A DNA stretch of 42,600 bases, from the NCBI GenBank assembly GCA_020629695.1, contig JAHDCV010000016.1, positions 25,882 through 68,481 of the forward strand, written 5' to 3'. The translations under genes were made by a program, and so were the position numbers. The stretch comes from Acidimicrobiales bacterium (GTDB taxonomy: Bacteria; Actinomycetota; Acidimicrobiia; Acidimicrobiales; SZUA-35). A model generated the notes under the pieces. That model made no database searches and was not told the DNA's origin. It was given only the letters and a program-made list of their open reading frames with translations. Below are positions 24,917 through 32,824 of this stretch, one piece after another; the first letter of the stretch is position 1, and each line of letters begins with the position of its first letter.

Positions 24917-26563
24917 TCATCGGGTGCCGGGATCGGTTCCGCCGTCCAGCGCCAGGCGCTCGGAAGCGACGGCGCCCAGGCGGCCGCGCGCCAGCGAGGA
25001 GACGCTGAAGGCATCGCCGATGTCGTGCGACCGGAACCCGACGAGCGAGGCCCCTTCGGCACCCGCCGCCGCGTCCGCGGTCCGTCGGCCGTCGCCGACG
25101 ACCGCGATCTCGCCGAAGCTCTCCCCTGCGGCCATGGGAACGACCCGCCCGTCAGCGGTCCGGATCTCGACCTCACCGTCGAGCACCACCCAGATCCGTT
25201 CGCCGTGGTCGCCCCGCCGGAACAGGATCTCGCCCGAGCTCAACCTCCGTCGCTCGGCCCGCGACTGGAGGACCCGGACGCTGACTGCCGGTAGCGGCGC
25301 CAGGACGGGCACGGTCCGGAGCACGGCCAGCTCGTGCCGATCCACCGTGGAGCGCCCCTCGTCGAGGGCGGCGATCCGCGGGGCCCCGAGGGCTGCCGCG
25401 AGCACCGCCAACCCCCCGAGGCCGATGAGGGTCGCCGTCGGACCGAGACGGTCGACGGAGACCGCGAAACCGAGCGCACCGACGGCGACGGAGGCGATGA
25501 TGGCGCCTTCCATGGCCCCGACCACCCGTCCGAGGACCTCATCGGCGACCGTGGCCTGGACCAGGATCCGGCCGAGCATCTCGGCCACCACCGTCGCCGC
25601 ACTCGAGATGGCGAACAGCACCATCACGAGCACGAACGAACGTGTCGCCGGCACGATCGCCAGGGCCGACCCGCTCCACGCAACCGTCGCGATCAACCAT
25701 CGTCCGAGGCGGGCATCGACCAGACCGAGTGACGCCACCGTTCCGATGACCCCTCCGAAGCCGAGTGCGCCGGCCATCAGACCGGCGTCGGTCGCATCCC
25801 GACCGAGGTGGTCGACCAGCACGGCGAAGGTCGCGACGTCGTGGGCGCCACCGATGAGGCCGACGACGACGGCGAACGCCAGCAACCATCGGACCGGCCC
25901 GCGCTCCACCACGGCCCGCACTCCTTCTCGCACGAAGCCGAGGTCGGGAGCGAGCTCGTGGGGATCGACCACCCGCCGGACCCGGCCGGCCCCACCCCGG
26001 ACGACGACGACCGCAGCGACCGCCCCGAGTCCGGCACCGAGCAGCAGGACCGGCGACACACCGATCGTGGCCAGGCCCACACCGACGGCGACGGGACCCA
26101 CGAGATACCCGACGGCATCGGCGACCCCGATACCCACATTGACCGCCGACAGTTCCTGCTCGTCGGCGACGAGGCCCGGCACGATCGACTCGACCAACGG
26201 TCGGGTCGCGCCTTCGGCGAGTGCCCCGACCGCGGCGGACCCATAGACGACGCCGCTCGGGAGGTCGGCCCACACCGCGATCGCGGTCGCCGCCATGGCC
26301 ACGCATCGGATCACGAACACACCGGTCAGAAGCGGACCCCTGGGGCGTCGATCGGCGACGCCGAGGACGAGCGGAGCGAGGACGGCCGCCGGGACCAACA
26401 CCAAGGACGCCACGAGACCGGTCTCGGTCAGACCGCCCCGCTCGAAGGCGATGAACATCAACGCGAGCCAGCCGCCGTGTTCCATCACCGCGGCGAGCCC
26501 GGACGCCGCCATCAGCGCACGCACGTCGGGCCCGGCCCGCCGGAGGTGTCTCACCGCTTCCAT
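24917..26563 (-). CDS. MFS transporter fused to a cyclic-nucleotide-binding domain
   Basis: A 548-aa protein. Residues about 1-400 form a major facilitator-type membrane domain of roughly 12 helices with a loop-2/3 motif (GVADRRPRGP) and an MFS_3-like layout. Residues about 415-535 form a cyclic-nucleotide-binding (CNB/Crp-type) domain: SSGEILFRRGDHGERIWVVL, DGEVEI, and a phosphate-binding cassette AAGESFGEIAVVGDGRRTA with the Glu and Arg that normally hold the cyclic nucleotide. Such fusions occur in actinobacteria and suggest export or import gated by cAMP or cGMP; the cargo is unknown. ATG 26563 opens the frame; no good ribosome binding site is visible. The next gene upstream is tRNA-Ala, separated by a terminator. 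Confidence 0.88.
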   Translation of the reverse strand: MEAVRHLRRAGPDVRALMAASGLAAVMEHGGWLALMFIAFERGGLTETGLVASLVLVPAAVLAPLVLGVADRRPRGPLLTGVFVIRCVAMAATAIAVWADLPSGVVYGSAAVGALAEGATRPLVESIVPGLVADEQELSAVNVGIGVADAVGYLVGPVAVGVGLATIGVSPVLLLGAGLGAVAAVVVVRGGAGRVRRVVDPHELAPDLGFVREGVRAVVERGPVRWLLAFAVVVGLIGGAHDVATFAVLVDHLGRDATDAGLMAGALGFGGVIGTVASLGLVDARLGRWLIATVAWSGSALAIVPATRSFVLVMVLFAISSAATVVAEMLGRILVQATVADEVLGRVVGAMEGAIIASVAVGALGFAVSVDRLGPTATLIGLGGLAVLAAALGAPRIAALDEGRSTVDRHELAVLRTVPVLAPLPAVSVRVLQSRAERRRLSSGEILFRRGDHGERIWVVLDGEVEIRTADGRVVPMAAGESFGEIAVVGDGRRTADAAAGAEGASLVGFRSHDIGDAFSVSSLARGRLGAVASERLALDGGTDPGTR

Positions 26564-26610
26564 GGCGCATCATCGCGCGGCTCCCACGAGCGCCGTGTGC
26601 TCGTCGTCGC

Positions 26611-26645
26611 AAAACGACGAAACCCCGCTCGTGGTGAGCGGGGTT
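26611..26645 (-). terminator. Terminator of tRNA-Ala
   Basis: On the minus strand, AACCCCGCTC and GAGCGGGGTT form a 10-bp stem with a 5-nt loop, followed by TCGTCGTTTT. It begins about 9 nt after the tRNA 3' end and is a strong intrinsic terminator. Confidence 0.85.
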
Positions 26646-26653
26646 CGAGACCG

Positions 26654-26726
26654 TGGAGCTAAGGAGAATCGAACTCCTGACCTCTTCCATGCCATGGAAG
26701 CGCTCTACCAACTGAGCTATAGCCCC
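26654..26726 (-). tRNA. tRNA-Ala (anticodon GGC)
   Basis: A 73-nt gene folds into a full cloverleaf: acceptor GGGGCTA/TAGCTCC, D-stem GCTC/GAGC, anticodon stem CTTCC/GGAAG with loop ATGGCAT, T-stem AGGAG/CTCCT with loop TTCGAAT, and discriminator A. The anticodon GGC (26691-26693) reads GCC, the favoured Ala codon in this GC-rich genome. The third acceptor pair is G3-U70, the identity mark for alanyl-tRNA synthetase. CCA is not encoded. It has its own promoter and terminator. Confidence 0.98.
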
Positions 26727-26758
26727 GAACCGTCGGCGAGCCGACGGGCGGACCACAG

Positions 26759-26786
26759 AGACTAGCGACAACACACGGGGTCACAA
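26759..26786 (-). promoter_or_regulatory. Promoter of tRNA-Ala
   Basis: On the minus strand, TTGTGA (26786-26781) and TAGTCT (26764-26759) form -35 and -10 boxes with a 16-bp spacer. The start would fall near 26752. The short 5' leader of the precursor contains a perfect hairpin, CCGTCGG-CGAG-CCGACGG (26730-26747), just before the mature 5' end. Confidence 0.55.
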
Positions 26787-26799
26787 CCTCGTGATTCGT

Positions 26800-26805
26800 T
26801 ACCCT
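26800..26805 (+). promoter_or_regulatory. Leaderless -10 box of leuS
   Basis: TACCCT fits TANNNT and lies 7 nt before the leuS ATG at 26813. No Shine-Dalgarno sequence is present, which fits a leaderless message. It lies within the tRNA-Ala/leuS divergent gap. Confidence 0.55.
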
Positions 26806-26812
26806 TCGCCCC

Positions 26813-29299
26813 ATGACTGCGGCCTACCGCCCCGACGAGATCGAGCCCCGCTGGCAGGCGGACTGGCGCGACTCGGGCCTCTACCAGATCGACAACGACG
26901 ACCCGCGCGAGAGCCGGTACGTACTGTCGATGTACCCGTACCCGTCGGGACCGGCACACATCGGCCATGTGCGGAACTACACCTTCGGCGACCTCCTCGT
27001 CCGCTTCCACACGATGAACGGCCGAGGGGTGCTGTCCCCCATCGGGTACGACTCGTTCGGGCTCCCCGCCGAGAACGCGGCGATCAAGTCCGGCGTGCAT
27101 CCCCGTGAGTACACCGCGGCCCGCATGGAGGAGCTCTCGGCGTCGTTGACCCGGATCGGAGCGGTCTACGACTGGCGCCGCATCGTCTCGTCGCACGACC
27201 CGGACTACATCCGGTGGTCGCAGTGGATCTTCCTCCGCTTCCACGAGGCCGGACTCGCCTACCGCGACACCGCACCCGTGAACTGGTGCCCCGGTTGCCA
27301 GACCGTGCTCGCCAACGAACAGGTCGTCGACGGTCGATGCGAGCGGTCCGACGACCCGGTCGAGCGGCGGGACATGACGCAGTGGTTCTACAAGATCACC
27401 GACTACGCCCAGGAGCTGCTGGACAACCTCGACGGCCTCGACTGGCCCGACCGGGTCAAGACGATGCAGCGCAACTGGATCGGTCGCTCGGAGGGTGCCG
27501 AGTTCGGGCTGCCGATCGCCGATGACGACGGCACTGCCCGCAACGACGTCGAGCCGTTGGCGGTCTACACGACGCGGCCCGACACGAGCTTCGGCATGAC
27601 GTTCGCCGTGATGGCGCCGGAACATGCGCGCGTCGACGAGCTGACGACACCGGACCAGGCCGAGGCCGTCGCTGCGTTCCGAGCGGAGGTCTCGACCCGC
27701 TCGGAGATCGATCGCCTGTCGACCGAAGGTGCCTCCGACAAACGAGGGGTCTTCACCGGATCCCACGTCGTCAATCCCTTCACCGGCACGACGATCCCGC
27801 TGTATCTCGCGGACTACGTGCTGACCACCTACGGCACCGGGGCGATCATGGCCGTGCCGGGCCAGGACCAGCGCGACTGGGACTTCGCCACCGCCCACGG
27901 TCTCGAGATCATCCGCACCGTCGCCCCGCCGGAGGACTTCGATGGTGAGGCCTTCACCGGCGACGGACCGGCCATCAACTCCGCGTCCATGACCCTCGAT
28001 CTCAACGGCATGGGTGTGGCCGAGGCGAAGGCCACGGCGATCGAGTGGCTGGTCCAGAGGGAACTCGGCGACCGCAAGGTCAACTTCCGCATCCGTGACT
28101 GGCTGCTCTCTCGCCAGCGCTTCTGGGGCTGCCCGATTCCGATGGTCTACTGCGAGACCTGCGGCCTGCGTCCGGTACCCGACGACCAGCTGCCGATCGT
28201 CGCGCCCGACGACGTCGAGTTCCGGCCGACCGGCGAATCTCCGCTGACCTACCACCAGGGCTTCCTCAACACGACCTGCCCGGACTGCGACGGGCCGGCC
28301 AAGCGCGAGACCGACACGATGGACACCTTCGTCGACTCCTCCTGGTACTTCCTGCGCTACTGCCAGGACGATCGGTCGGTCGATGTGCCGTTCACGCTGG
28401 ACGCCGTCCGGAAGTTCATGCCGGTCGACCAGTACATCGGTGGGGTCGAACACGCCGTGCTCCACCTGCTGTACGCCCGATTCTTCACCATGGCGCTGTC
28501 GGACCTGGGCCATGTTCCGGGTGATCTCCGTGAGCCGTTCGAGCGACTGTTCACCCAGGGCATGGTGCGTCTCGGCGGCGGCAAGATGTCGAAGTCGAAG
28601 GGCAACCTGGTGGCGCCCGAGGCGATCGTCGCCGAACACGGTGCCGATGCCCTCCGGCTCGCGATCCTGCAGGTGAAGCCGCCGGCCGAAGACGTCGACT
28701 TCGAAGACTTCCAGCTGGACGGCTGCGAGCGGTTCCTGAAGCGGGTGTGGCGGTTGGCCGTCCCCGACTCCGAGCTGCTCACCGGGATGCGTTCCGGCGA
28801 GCCGACCGATGCCGACCGCGGCATCGAACGAGCCCGCCACGTGCTGATCGACCGGATCACCGGGGAGTTCGAGCGCTGGGCCTACAACACCGCCGTCGCC
28901 GGCTTCATGAGCTACGTCAACGACCTCTACAAGTACGTCCAGTCCGACGACGGCCCGCACGGTCCCACGCTCGCGGCAGCGATCGACACCCTGCTCGAGC
29001 TCATGGCTCCGACGACGCCGCACATCGCGGCCGAGCTCTGGGCCCGCCGCCACGACGGTGCCCACGTGCACGAGCGCACCTGGCCGGTCGCCGACCCCGC
29101 GATGCTCGTGGTCGATCAGATCACGATGGTCGTGCAGGTCAACGGCAAGGTCCGGGCCAAGGTCGAGGTCGCTCCCGACATCGACGAGGCGGCGGCCGAG
29201 ACGGCGGCTCGTGCGGCCCTGGCCGACTCCGGGCAGCTCGACGCCGGCACCCGCAAGGTGATCGTGCGCCAGCCGAAGCTCGTCAACTTCGTCGTCTGA
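26813..29299 (+). CDS. leuS: Leucyl-tRNA synthetase
   Basis: LeuRS (828 aa) charges tRNA-Leu. The class I signatures are present: [10 protein letters not shown] (HIGH at 49-52) and GKMSKSKGN (near 591). The CP1 editing domain has [16 protein letters not shown] and [20 protein letters not shown], including the Thr-rich pocket [10 protein letters not shown]. Zinc-type Cys pairs appear (CPGC; CETC and CPDC). The C-terminal [11 protein letters not shown] is typical of the bacterial form. The ATG opens 7 nt after a -10 box. Usually leuS is close to comEA in actinobacteria; here a block of accessory genes separates them. It converges on rsfS, 48 bp away. Confidence 0.98.
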   Translation: MTAAYRPDEIEPRWQADWRDSGLYQIDNDDPRESRYVLSMYPYPSGPAHIGHVRNYTFGDLLVRFHTMNGRGVLSPIGYDSFGLPAENAAIKSGVHPREYTAARMEELSASLTRIGAVYDWRRIVSSHDPDYIRWSQWIFLRFHEAGLAYRDTAPVNWCPGCQTVLANEQVVDGRCERSDDPVERRDMTQWFYKITDYAQELLDNLDGLDWPDRVKTMQRNWIGRSEGAEFGLPIADDDGTARNDVEPLAVYTTRPDTSFGMTFAVMAPEHARVDELTTPDQAEAVAAFRAEVSTRSEIDRLSTEGASDKRGVFTGSHVVNPFTGTTIPLYLADYVLTTYGTGAIMAVPGQDQRDWDFATAHGLEIIRTVAPPEDFDGEAFTGDGPAINSASMTLDLNGMGVAEAKATAIEWLVQRELGDRKVNFRIRDWLLSRQRFWGCPIPMVYCETCGLRPVPDDQLPIVAPDDVEFRPTGESPLTYHQGFLNTTCPDCDGPAKRETDTMDTFVDSSWYFLRYCQDDRSVDVPFTLDAVRKFMPVDQYIGGVEHAVLHLLYARFFTMALSDLGHVPGDLREPFERLFTQGMVRLGGGKMSKSKGNLVAPEAIVAEHGADALRLAILQVKPPAEDVDFEDFQLDGCERFLKRVWRLAVPDSELLTGMRSGEPTDADRGIERARHVLIDRITGEFERWAYNTAVAGFMSYVNDLYKYVQSDDGPHGPTLAAAIDTLLELMAPTTPHIAAELWARRHDGAHVHERTWPVADPAMLVVDQITMVVQVNGKVRAKVEVAPDIDEAAAETAARAALADSGQLDAGTRKVIVRQPKLVNFVV

Positions 29300-29347
29300 G
29301 GTCGACCGCTCCCCGTTCTCGATCGGCCATCCCGTCGATCGGCTCGC

Positions 29348-29797
29348 TCAGGAGCGGTCGAACAGCGGCATGTCCTTGAAGAGCCGATCGATGTCGTAGT
29401 ACTCGCGTGCGGTCTCGGAGAAGACGTGGACGACGATGTCGCCGTAGTCCATGAGCACCCAGCTCGCATCCTCCAGCCCCTCGACCCGAATCGGCTTCGG
29501 CCCGCCACGGCGTCCGACCTGGAACTCGACGTCATCGGCGATCGCGCGGACCTGACGTTCGTTCCGTCCGGTCGTGATCACGAACCACTCGACGATGCCC
29601 ATGACCTCGCCGACCCGATAGGCGACCGTCCGCTCGCCGAGCTTGTCCTCGGCGGCGTCCATCGCCACCGAGACCCAGGCATCGGGATCGTCCCGGTCGA
29701 TGGACGCGGCGGCCTCGTCCGGCATGACGGCGTCCGGGGACAGGGTCGACGTGGTGATGAGGGTGCGGCCCCGCTTGGGCCGGTCGGCAGGTGACAT
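29348..29797 (-). CDS. rsfS: Ribosome silencing factor RsfS (Iojap)
   Basis: A 149-aa RsfS/Iojap protein, which binds ribosomal protein L14 and prevents subunit joining in starvation or stationary phase. The family core spans about 45-140: EDKLGERTVAYRV, WFVITTGRNERQVRAIADDV, GPKPIRVEG and ASWVLMDYGDIVVHVFSETAREYYDIDRLF. It has about 35 extra, probably flexible, N-terminal residues compared with the usual 105-120 aa. ATG 29797 is chosen because the protein-like sequence begins there (MSPADRPKRG), although the open frame continues upstream. It lies 37 bp after the membrane protein gene and belongs to the nadD unit. Confidence 0.94.
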   Translation of the reverse strand: MSPADRPKRGRTLITTSTLSPDAVMPDEAAASIDRDDPDAWVSVAMDAAEDKLGERTVAYRVGEVMGIVEWFVITTGRNERQVRAIADDVEFQVGRRGGPKPIRVEGLEDASWVLMDYGDIVVHVFSETAREYYDIDRLFKDMPLFDRS

Positions 29798-29834
29798 TCG
29801 ATCTCTCTCGGCACGAGCTCCCGATGGGAGCGGA

Positions 29835-30959
29835 TCAGCCGAGCGACGGCGCGGCCAGCGACAAGCGTACGAGCGGAGCGGAGAGGGACCGCAGCCCGGC
29901 CTCGGATGCCGCTTCTCCGTCGTCGACGACCGACACCGCCGGCCCGAGCCGTGCCGCCACCTCGGCGGCCGCTTCGAGATCGTCGCCGGCCACGACCTCA
30001 CGCCCGTCTCCGGCCGGACGGTCCTCGATCTCGACCCGTCGCACGGCGAGACCCGCGGCGGTCATCTCGGACAGCGCCGCATCGACCGACACGACGCCAG
30101 CGGGAAGCGTCACGATCACCGCCGGGTGCTGCGCCGACGGTGCCAGCACACCGAGCGACGACCGCCAGAGCGACGCTCTCGCCTCGTCTCCGTCCGGCAG
30201 GTCGACCAACACCGTGCCCGGGGCATCGGTCGACCCGGCCGCCATCGCTGTGGTGTCGAGCGCCGCCGCGAGCACCGGACTGACGACCGCAGGCCGCGCC
30301 AGGCCGTCCTCGAGCAGCGCGGACCAGAACAGGCGATGACGAAACGCCTCGGCGCCGGCCGTCGCAGCCGCTGCTCCCGGTGCACCGAGCGGCCCGGCCA
30401 GATACGGCCCGATCGCCGCGGCATCCAGTTCGACGGTCCCGACCGCGAAGGCGAGCACACCTTCGGCGTCGAGCACCGGGTCGGGATTGTCCAACGTGAT
30501 GGTGCCACTCCCCATCGCCTGGGCCCAGACGACCGCATCGAGCACGTCGATCTCGCCGAAGGTCCAGCCGAGCTCGGCTGCCAGCTCCGGCCCGGCCCGA
30601 ACGGGCGAGAGGTCGCCGAGGCGCACGCCGCCCACCGGTGTGCTCGGTGGAAGCAGGATCATCGTGCCGCCGCTCGTGTCCGAACCGAGCGCCGCGACGG
30701 CGACCGCCCCGACGACCACGCCGTTCTCGACCACGAGAGCCAGAGCGGTCGGGGTCGGATCGACATCGGCGATCCAGCCGGGCTCACCGGGCAGCGGCTG
30801 CTCGACGAAACGCCCGTCGCGAGACTGGAGCACGCTGTTCGCTCCGACCCACGAGAGCACCGGGATGGCGGCGAGCAACACGAGCTGCACGGCCGCGAAG
30901 ATCATCATCGGTGATCGGTCGGCGGGCTCGTCGACCGTGGTGACGAGCGGCCGGATCAC
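29835..30959 (-). CDS. Membrane-anchored protein, probable degenerate LytR-CpsA-Psr (LCP) relative
   Basis: A 374-aa protein with one N-terminal transmembrane helix (about 19-40) and a long extracytoplasmic part. I do not recognise it with certainty. Its place between nadD and rsfS is where many actinobacteria carry an LCP wall-polymer ligase. The pattern GGTMILLPPSTPV, then LGWTFGEIDVLDAVVWAQAMG and a pro-rich end, follows the LCP layout (SIPRDTxV ... IDYYVxVDxxGFxxLVDALGG). The catalytic Arg residues, including RDT, are missing. A last domain (about 270-374) resembles the LytR C-terminal domain. GTG 30959 overlaps the nadD stop as GTGA, so translation is coupled. Confidence 0.68.
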   Translation of the reverse strand: MIRPLVTTVDEPADRSPMMIFAAVQLVLLAAIPVLSWVGANSVLQSRDGRFVEQPLPGEPGWIADVDPTPTALALVVENGVVVGAVAVAALGSDTSGGTMILLPPSTPVGGVRLGDLSPVRAGPELAAELGWTFGEIDVLDAVVWAQAMGSGTITLDNPDPVLDAEGVLAFAVGTVELDAAAIGPYLAGPLGAPGAAAATAGAEAFRHRLFWSALLEDGLARPAVVSPVLAAALDTTAMAAGSTDAPGTVLVDLPDGDEARASLWRSSLGVLAPSAQHPAVIVTLPAGVVSVDAALSEMTAAGLAVRRVEIEDRPAGDGREVVAGDDLEAAAEVAARLGPAVSVVDDGEAASEAGLRSLSAPLVRLSLAAPSLG

Positions 30960-31540
30960 GCTGCCCGAAGATAGAGCCCGCGTCGATCGATATCGGCGAT
31001 GACCGCATCAGGGGTGAGCAGCCGGATGCCGACGCCGTCGGCGACCCGACCGCGGAGCAACGTCGAGGAGATGTCGATACCGGGAATGCTGAGGCGAACA
31101 CTGCGCCATCCGGCCGGGGCGTCGCGTTCGTCGTCGCCCCGGTTGACCACGACGAACTCCGCCCGGTGACGCAACTCGTCGGCACGGTGCCACGTCTCGA
31201 GCCCTGCGGCCGCGTCGGCGCCGACGATGACCGACCATGACGTGTCGGGCTCGACCGAGGTGAGTCGCTCCAGGGTGTCGATCGTGTAGGTGGCACCGCC
31301 TCGCTCGATTTCGACGTCGCTCGCCACGACCCCGGACAACCCCTCGACCGCGCGCTCGACCAACGCGAACCGCACATCGGCGGGGGTCACGCGGCGCTCG
31401 TCGGACTTCTGCCACGGATCGTTCGCGACGACGAGCCTCACTTCGTCGAGGCCGAGCTGGTCCAGAGCCTCGACGGCCACCACCAGATGGCCGAGGTGAG
31501 GTGGATCGAAGGTGCCACCGAGCAGGCCGACCCGCTTCAT
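30956..31540 (-). CDS. nadD: Nicotinate-nucleotide adenylyltransferase
   Basis: NadD (194 aa) makes deamido-NAD from nicotinate mononucleotide and ATP. The nucleotidyltransferase motif GGTFDPPHLGH is at 8-18; WSVIVGADAAAGLETWHRADEL and IDISSTLLR (about 153-161) match the substrate and phosphate-binding regions. It heads the nadD-LCP-rsfS operon, with a GTGA overlap to the next gene. A 314-bp gap lies upstream, shared with the divergent sigma-factor gene, which occupies most of it with its own promoter and leader. I see no clear promoter for nadD itself. Confidence 0.97.
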   Translation of the reverse strand: MKRVGLLGGTFDPPHLGHLVVAVEALDQLGLDEVRLVVANDPWQKSDERRVTPADVRFALVERAVEGLSGVVASDVEIERGGATYTIDTLERLTSVEPDTSWSVIVGADAAAGLETWHRADELRHRAEFVVVNRGDDERDAPAGWRSVRLSIPGIDISSTLLRGRVADGVGIRLLTPDAVIADIDRRGLYLRAA

Positions 31541-31605
31541 CGGCCGAAACCGGGCGAGCTACCAGGAGTCGCAGCGAAAAACCACCCCGACGTGACGAGT
31601 TTCAC

Positions 31606-31635
31606 TTGAACGCCCTGGGCCATTCGGTCTAATGT
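31606..31635 (+). promoter_or_regulatory. Promoter of the sigma-70-family gene
   Basis: TTGAAC (31606-31611) and TAATGT (31630-31635) form -35 and -10 boxes with an 18-bp spacer. Transcription should begin near 31642, leaving a leader of about 213 nt, long for this window, where most leaders are absent. Confidence 0.6.
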
Positions 31636-31726
31636 CGAAAGTCGGATTGCCGAGCCACGCCAGCGCCAAGGTCGCACAGACACAACTGCACACGATTCGC
31701 CCTCACCACATACTCGTGAGGTAGTG

Positions 31727-31771
31727 ATGTCACTGCTTGCCGTCATCGTCGCAATGATGCACCGAGGCTAG
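31727..31771 (+). CDS. Putative 14-residue leader peptide upstream of the sigma factor
   Basis: A short frame ATG-to-TAG encodes MSLLAVIVAMMHRG. GAGG (31718-31721) lies 5 nt before the ATG, a good ribosome binding site. An inverted repeat AGTGA-TG-TCACT (31723-31734) covers the start codon and could modulate access. It lies about 85 nt after the predicted transcription start and about 80 nt before the sigma-factor gene. Directly after its stop begins a C-rich, G-poor stretch. The arrangement is that of a translated leader controlling downstream expression. Whether it is translated is unproven. Confidence 0.42.
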   Translation: MSLLAVIVAMMHRG

Positions 31772-31780
31772 CTGCCCTGC

Positions 31781-31840
31781 CCGGGTCCCACTCCCCCCCC
31801 GAATCCCCCCTGCCCCTGTTCCCACCTGAACCCACCACTT
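31781..31840 (+). other. C-rich, G-poor leader segment (possible Rho-utilisation site)
   Basis: By direct count this 60-nt segment has 35 C and only 7 G, with runs of eight and six C. Elsewhere the window has similar amounts of G and C. Such unstructured C-rich RNA is what Rho factor binds. It lies between the leader-ORF stop and the sigma-factor start. Confidence 0.5.
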
Positions 31841-31854
31841 TCGAGGCGCGTCCC

Positions 31855-32694
31855 ATGAGTGATTCCGTAGGCCAGTACCTGAACGAGATCGGTCTCGTTC
31901 CCCTGCTCACCGCAGACGAAGAGCGCGAGCTCTCCCAGATCATCGAGCGAGGCCGCGATGCGCAGGAGCGCATCGACGCCGGCGAGAACTCCGCTGCCAA
32001 CCGGCGTGCGGTCCGCCAGGCCGCCCGAGCGAAGGACCGGTTCATCCGGGCCAACCTCCGCCTGGTCGTCTCCGTCGCCCGCCGCTATCCGCTGCCCCCG
32101 TCGATGGAGCTCCTGGACCTGATCCAGGAAGGCAACCTCGGCCTCGAGCACGCCGTCGACAAGTTCGACTGGCGGAAGGGCTTCAAGTTCTCCACCTACG
32201 CCACCTTCTGGATCCGCCAGGCCATCGGCCGGGCGCTCGACCAGAAGGCCAGCCTGGTTCGCCTGCCCGGCGATCGCTCGGCCTCGCTGCGTGCCGCCCT
32301 CCGTGCGGTGTCGGGCGACGGCGACGAGTTGGACGACGAGCACGCTCGGCTCCACCGTCTCACCACCCCGACCTCGCTCGACCGCACCATCGGCGACGAC
32401 GACTCCAACGAGCTGGTCGACCTCCTCCCCGATTCCAACCCCGGCCCCGAGGCCGAGGTCATGCACCGGGCCGAGGAGTCCATGGTCACCGGTCTGCTCG
32501 AGATCCTCGATCCCCGGGCCCGCTACGCCGTCGAGCAGCGCTTCGGCCTCAACGACGGCCGCAAGCGCTCCTACCGTGAGGTCGGGGAAGAGCTGGGAGT
32601 CACCGCCGAGGCGGCGCGCCGCCTCGTCAAGCGTGCCGTGAGTGCCGTGCGCGACCAGGCCGGCTCGACCGTCACGGACTTCGACGCCGCCTGA
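31855..32694 (+). CDS. Sigma-70-family RNA polymerase sigma factor, atypical (RpoD-like, shortened region 3)
   Basis: A 279-aa sigma factor. Region 1.2 is DSVGQYLNEIGLVPLLTADEE split over 3-23; region 2 runs about 55-130, with FIRANLRLVVSVARRY, LLDLIQEGNLGLEHAVDKFD and FKFSTYATFWIRQAIGRAL. Region 4 spans about 205-268. Two departures from housekeeping sigma factors: residues 131-195 are too short for a full region 3 and lack the LGREPTPEE-type helix; and region 4.2 reads VTAEAARRLVKRAV rather than VTRERIRQIE. It is therefore a group 2-like or alternative factor, target promoters unknown. No Shine-Dalgarno precedes the ATG. A strong hairpin follows the gene, then DAHP synthase. Confidence 0.88.
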   Translation: MSDSVGQYLNEIGLVPLLTADEERELSQIIERGRDAQERIDAGENSAANRRAVRQAARAKDRFIRANLRLVVSVARRYPLPPSMELLDLIQEGNLGLEHAVDKFDWRKGFKFSTYATFWIRQAIGRALDQKASLVRLPGDRSASLRAALRAVSGDGDELDDEHARLHRLTTPTSLDRTIGDDDSNELVDLLPDSNPGPEAEVMHRAEESMVTGLLEILDPRARYAVEQRFGLNDGRKRSYREVGEELGVTAEAARRLVKRAVSAVRDQAGSTVTDFDAA

Positions 32695-32723
32695 TCGGCT
32701 CCGACAACCGAACGTTCCGGCTC

Positions 32724-32756
32724 GACGCCGCCTGCGGATTCCGTAGGCGGCGTCGC
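32724..32756 (+). terminator. Strong hairpin after the sigma-factor gene
   Basis: CGACGCCGCCT (32724-32734) pairs perfectly with AGGCGGCGTCG (32746-32756), extended by a G-U pair and CGG/CCG around an ATT loop. No T tract follows, as is common in actinobacteria. The left arm is also present at the end of the sigma-factor gene (32682-32693). Confidence 0.6.
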
Positions 32757-32824
32757 CGCGTCCGGGTCGGGGTTCGACACATAACACGTTGCCGGTTCCG
32801 CCGTGGGGAGGCCAGACTCTCCGG

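Noticed and set aside
26654-26726. The tRNA as an integration site for a mobile element
   Set aside because: No integrase, no repeat of the tRNA 3' end and no phage-like genes are seen nearby.
31537-31746. 69-codon minus-strand frame in the nadD/sigma gap
   Set aside because: It runs across the sigma promoter and leader and has no ribosome binding site or recognisable sequence. The plus-strand promoter and leader explain the region better.
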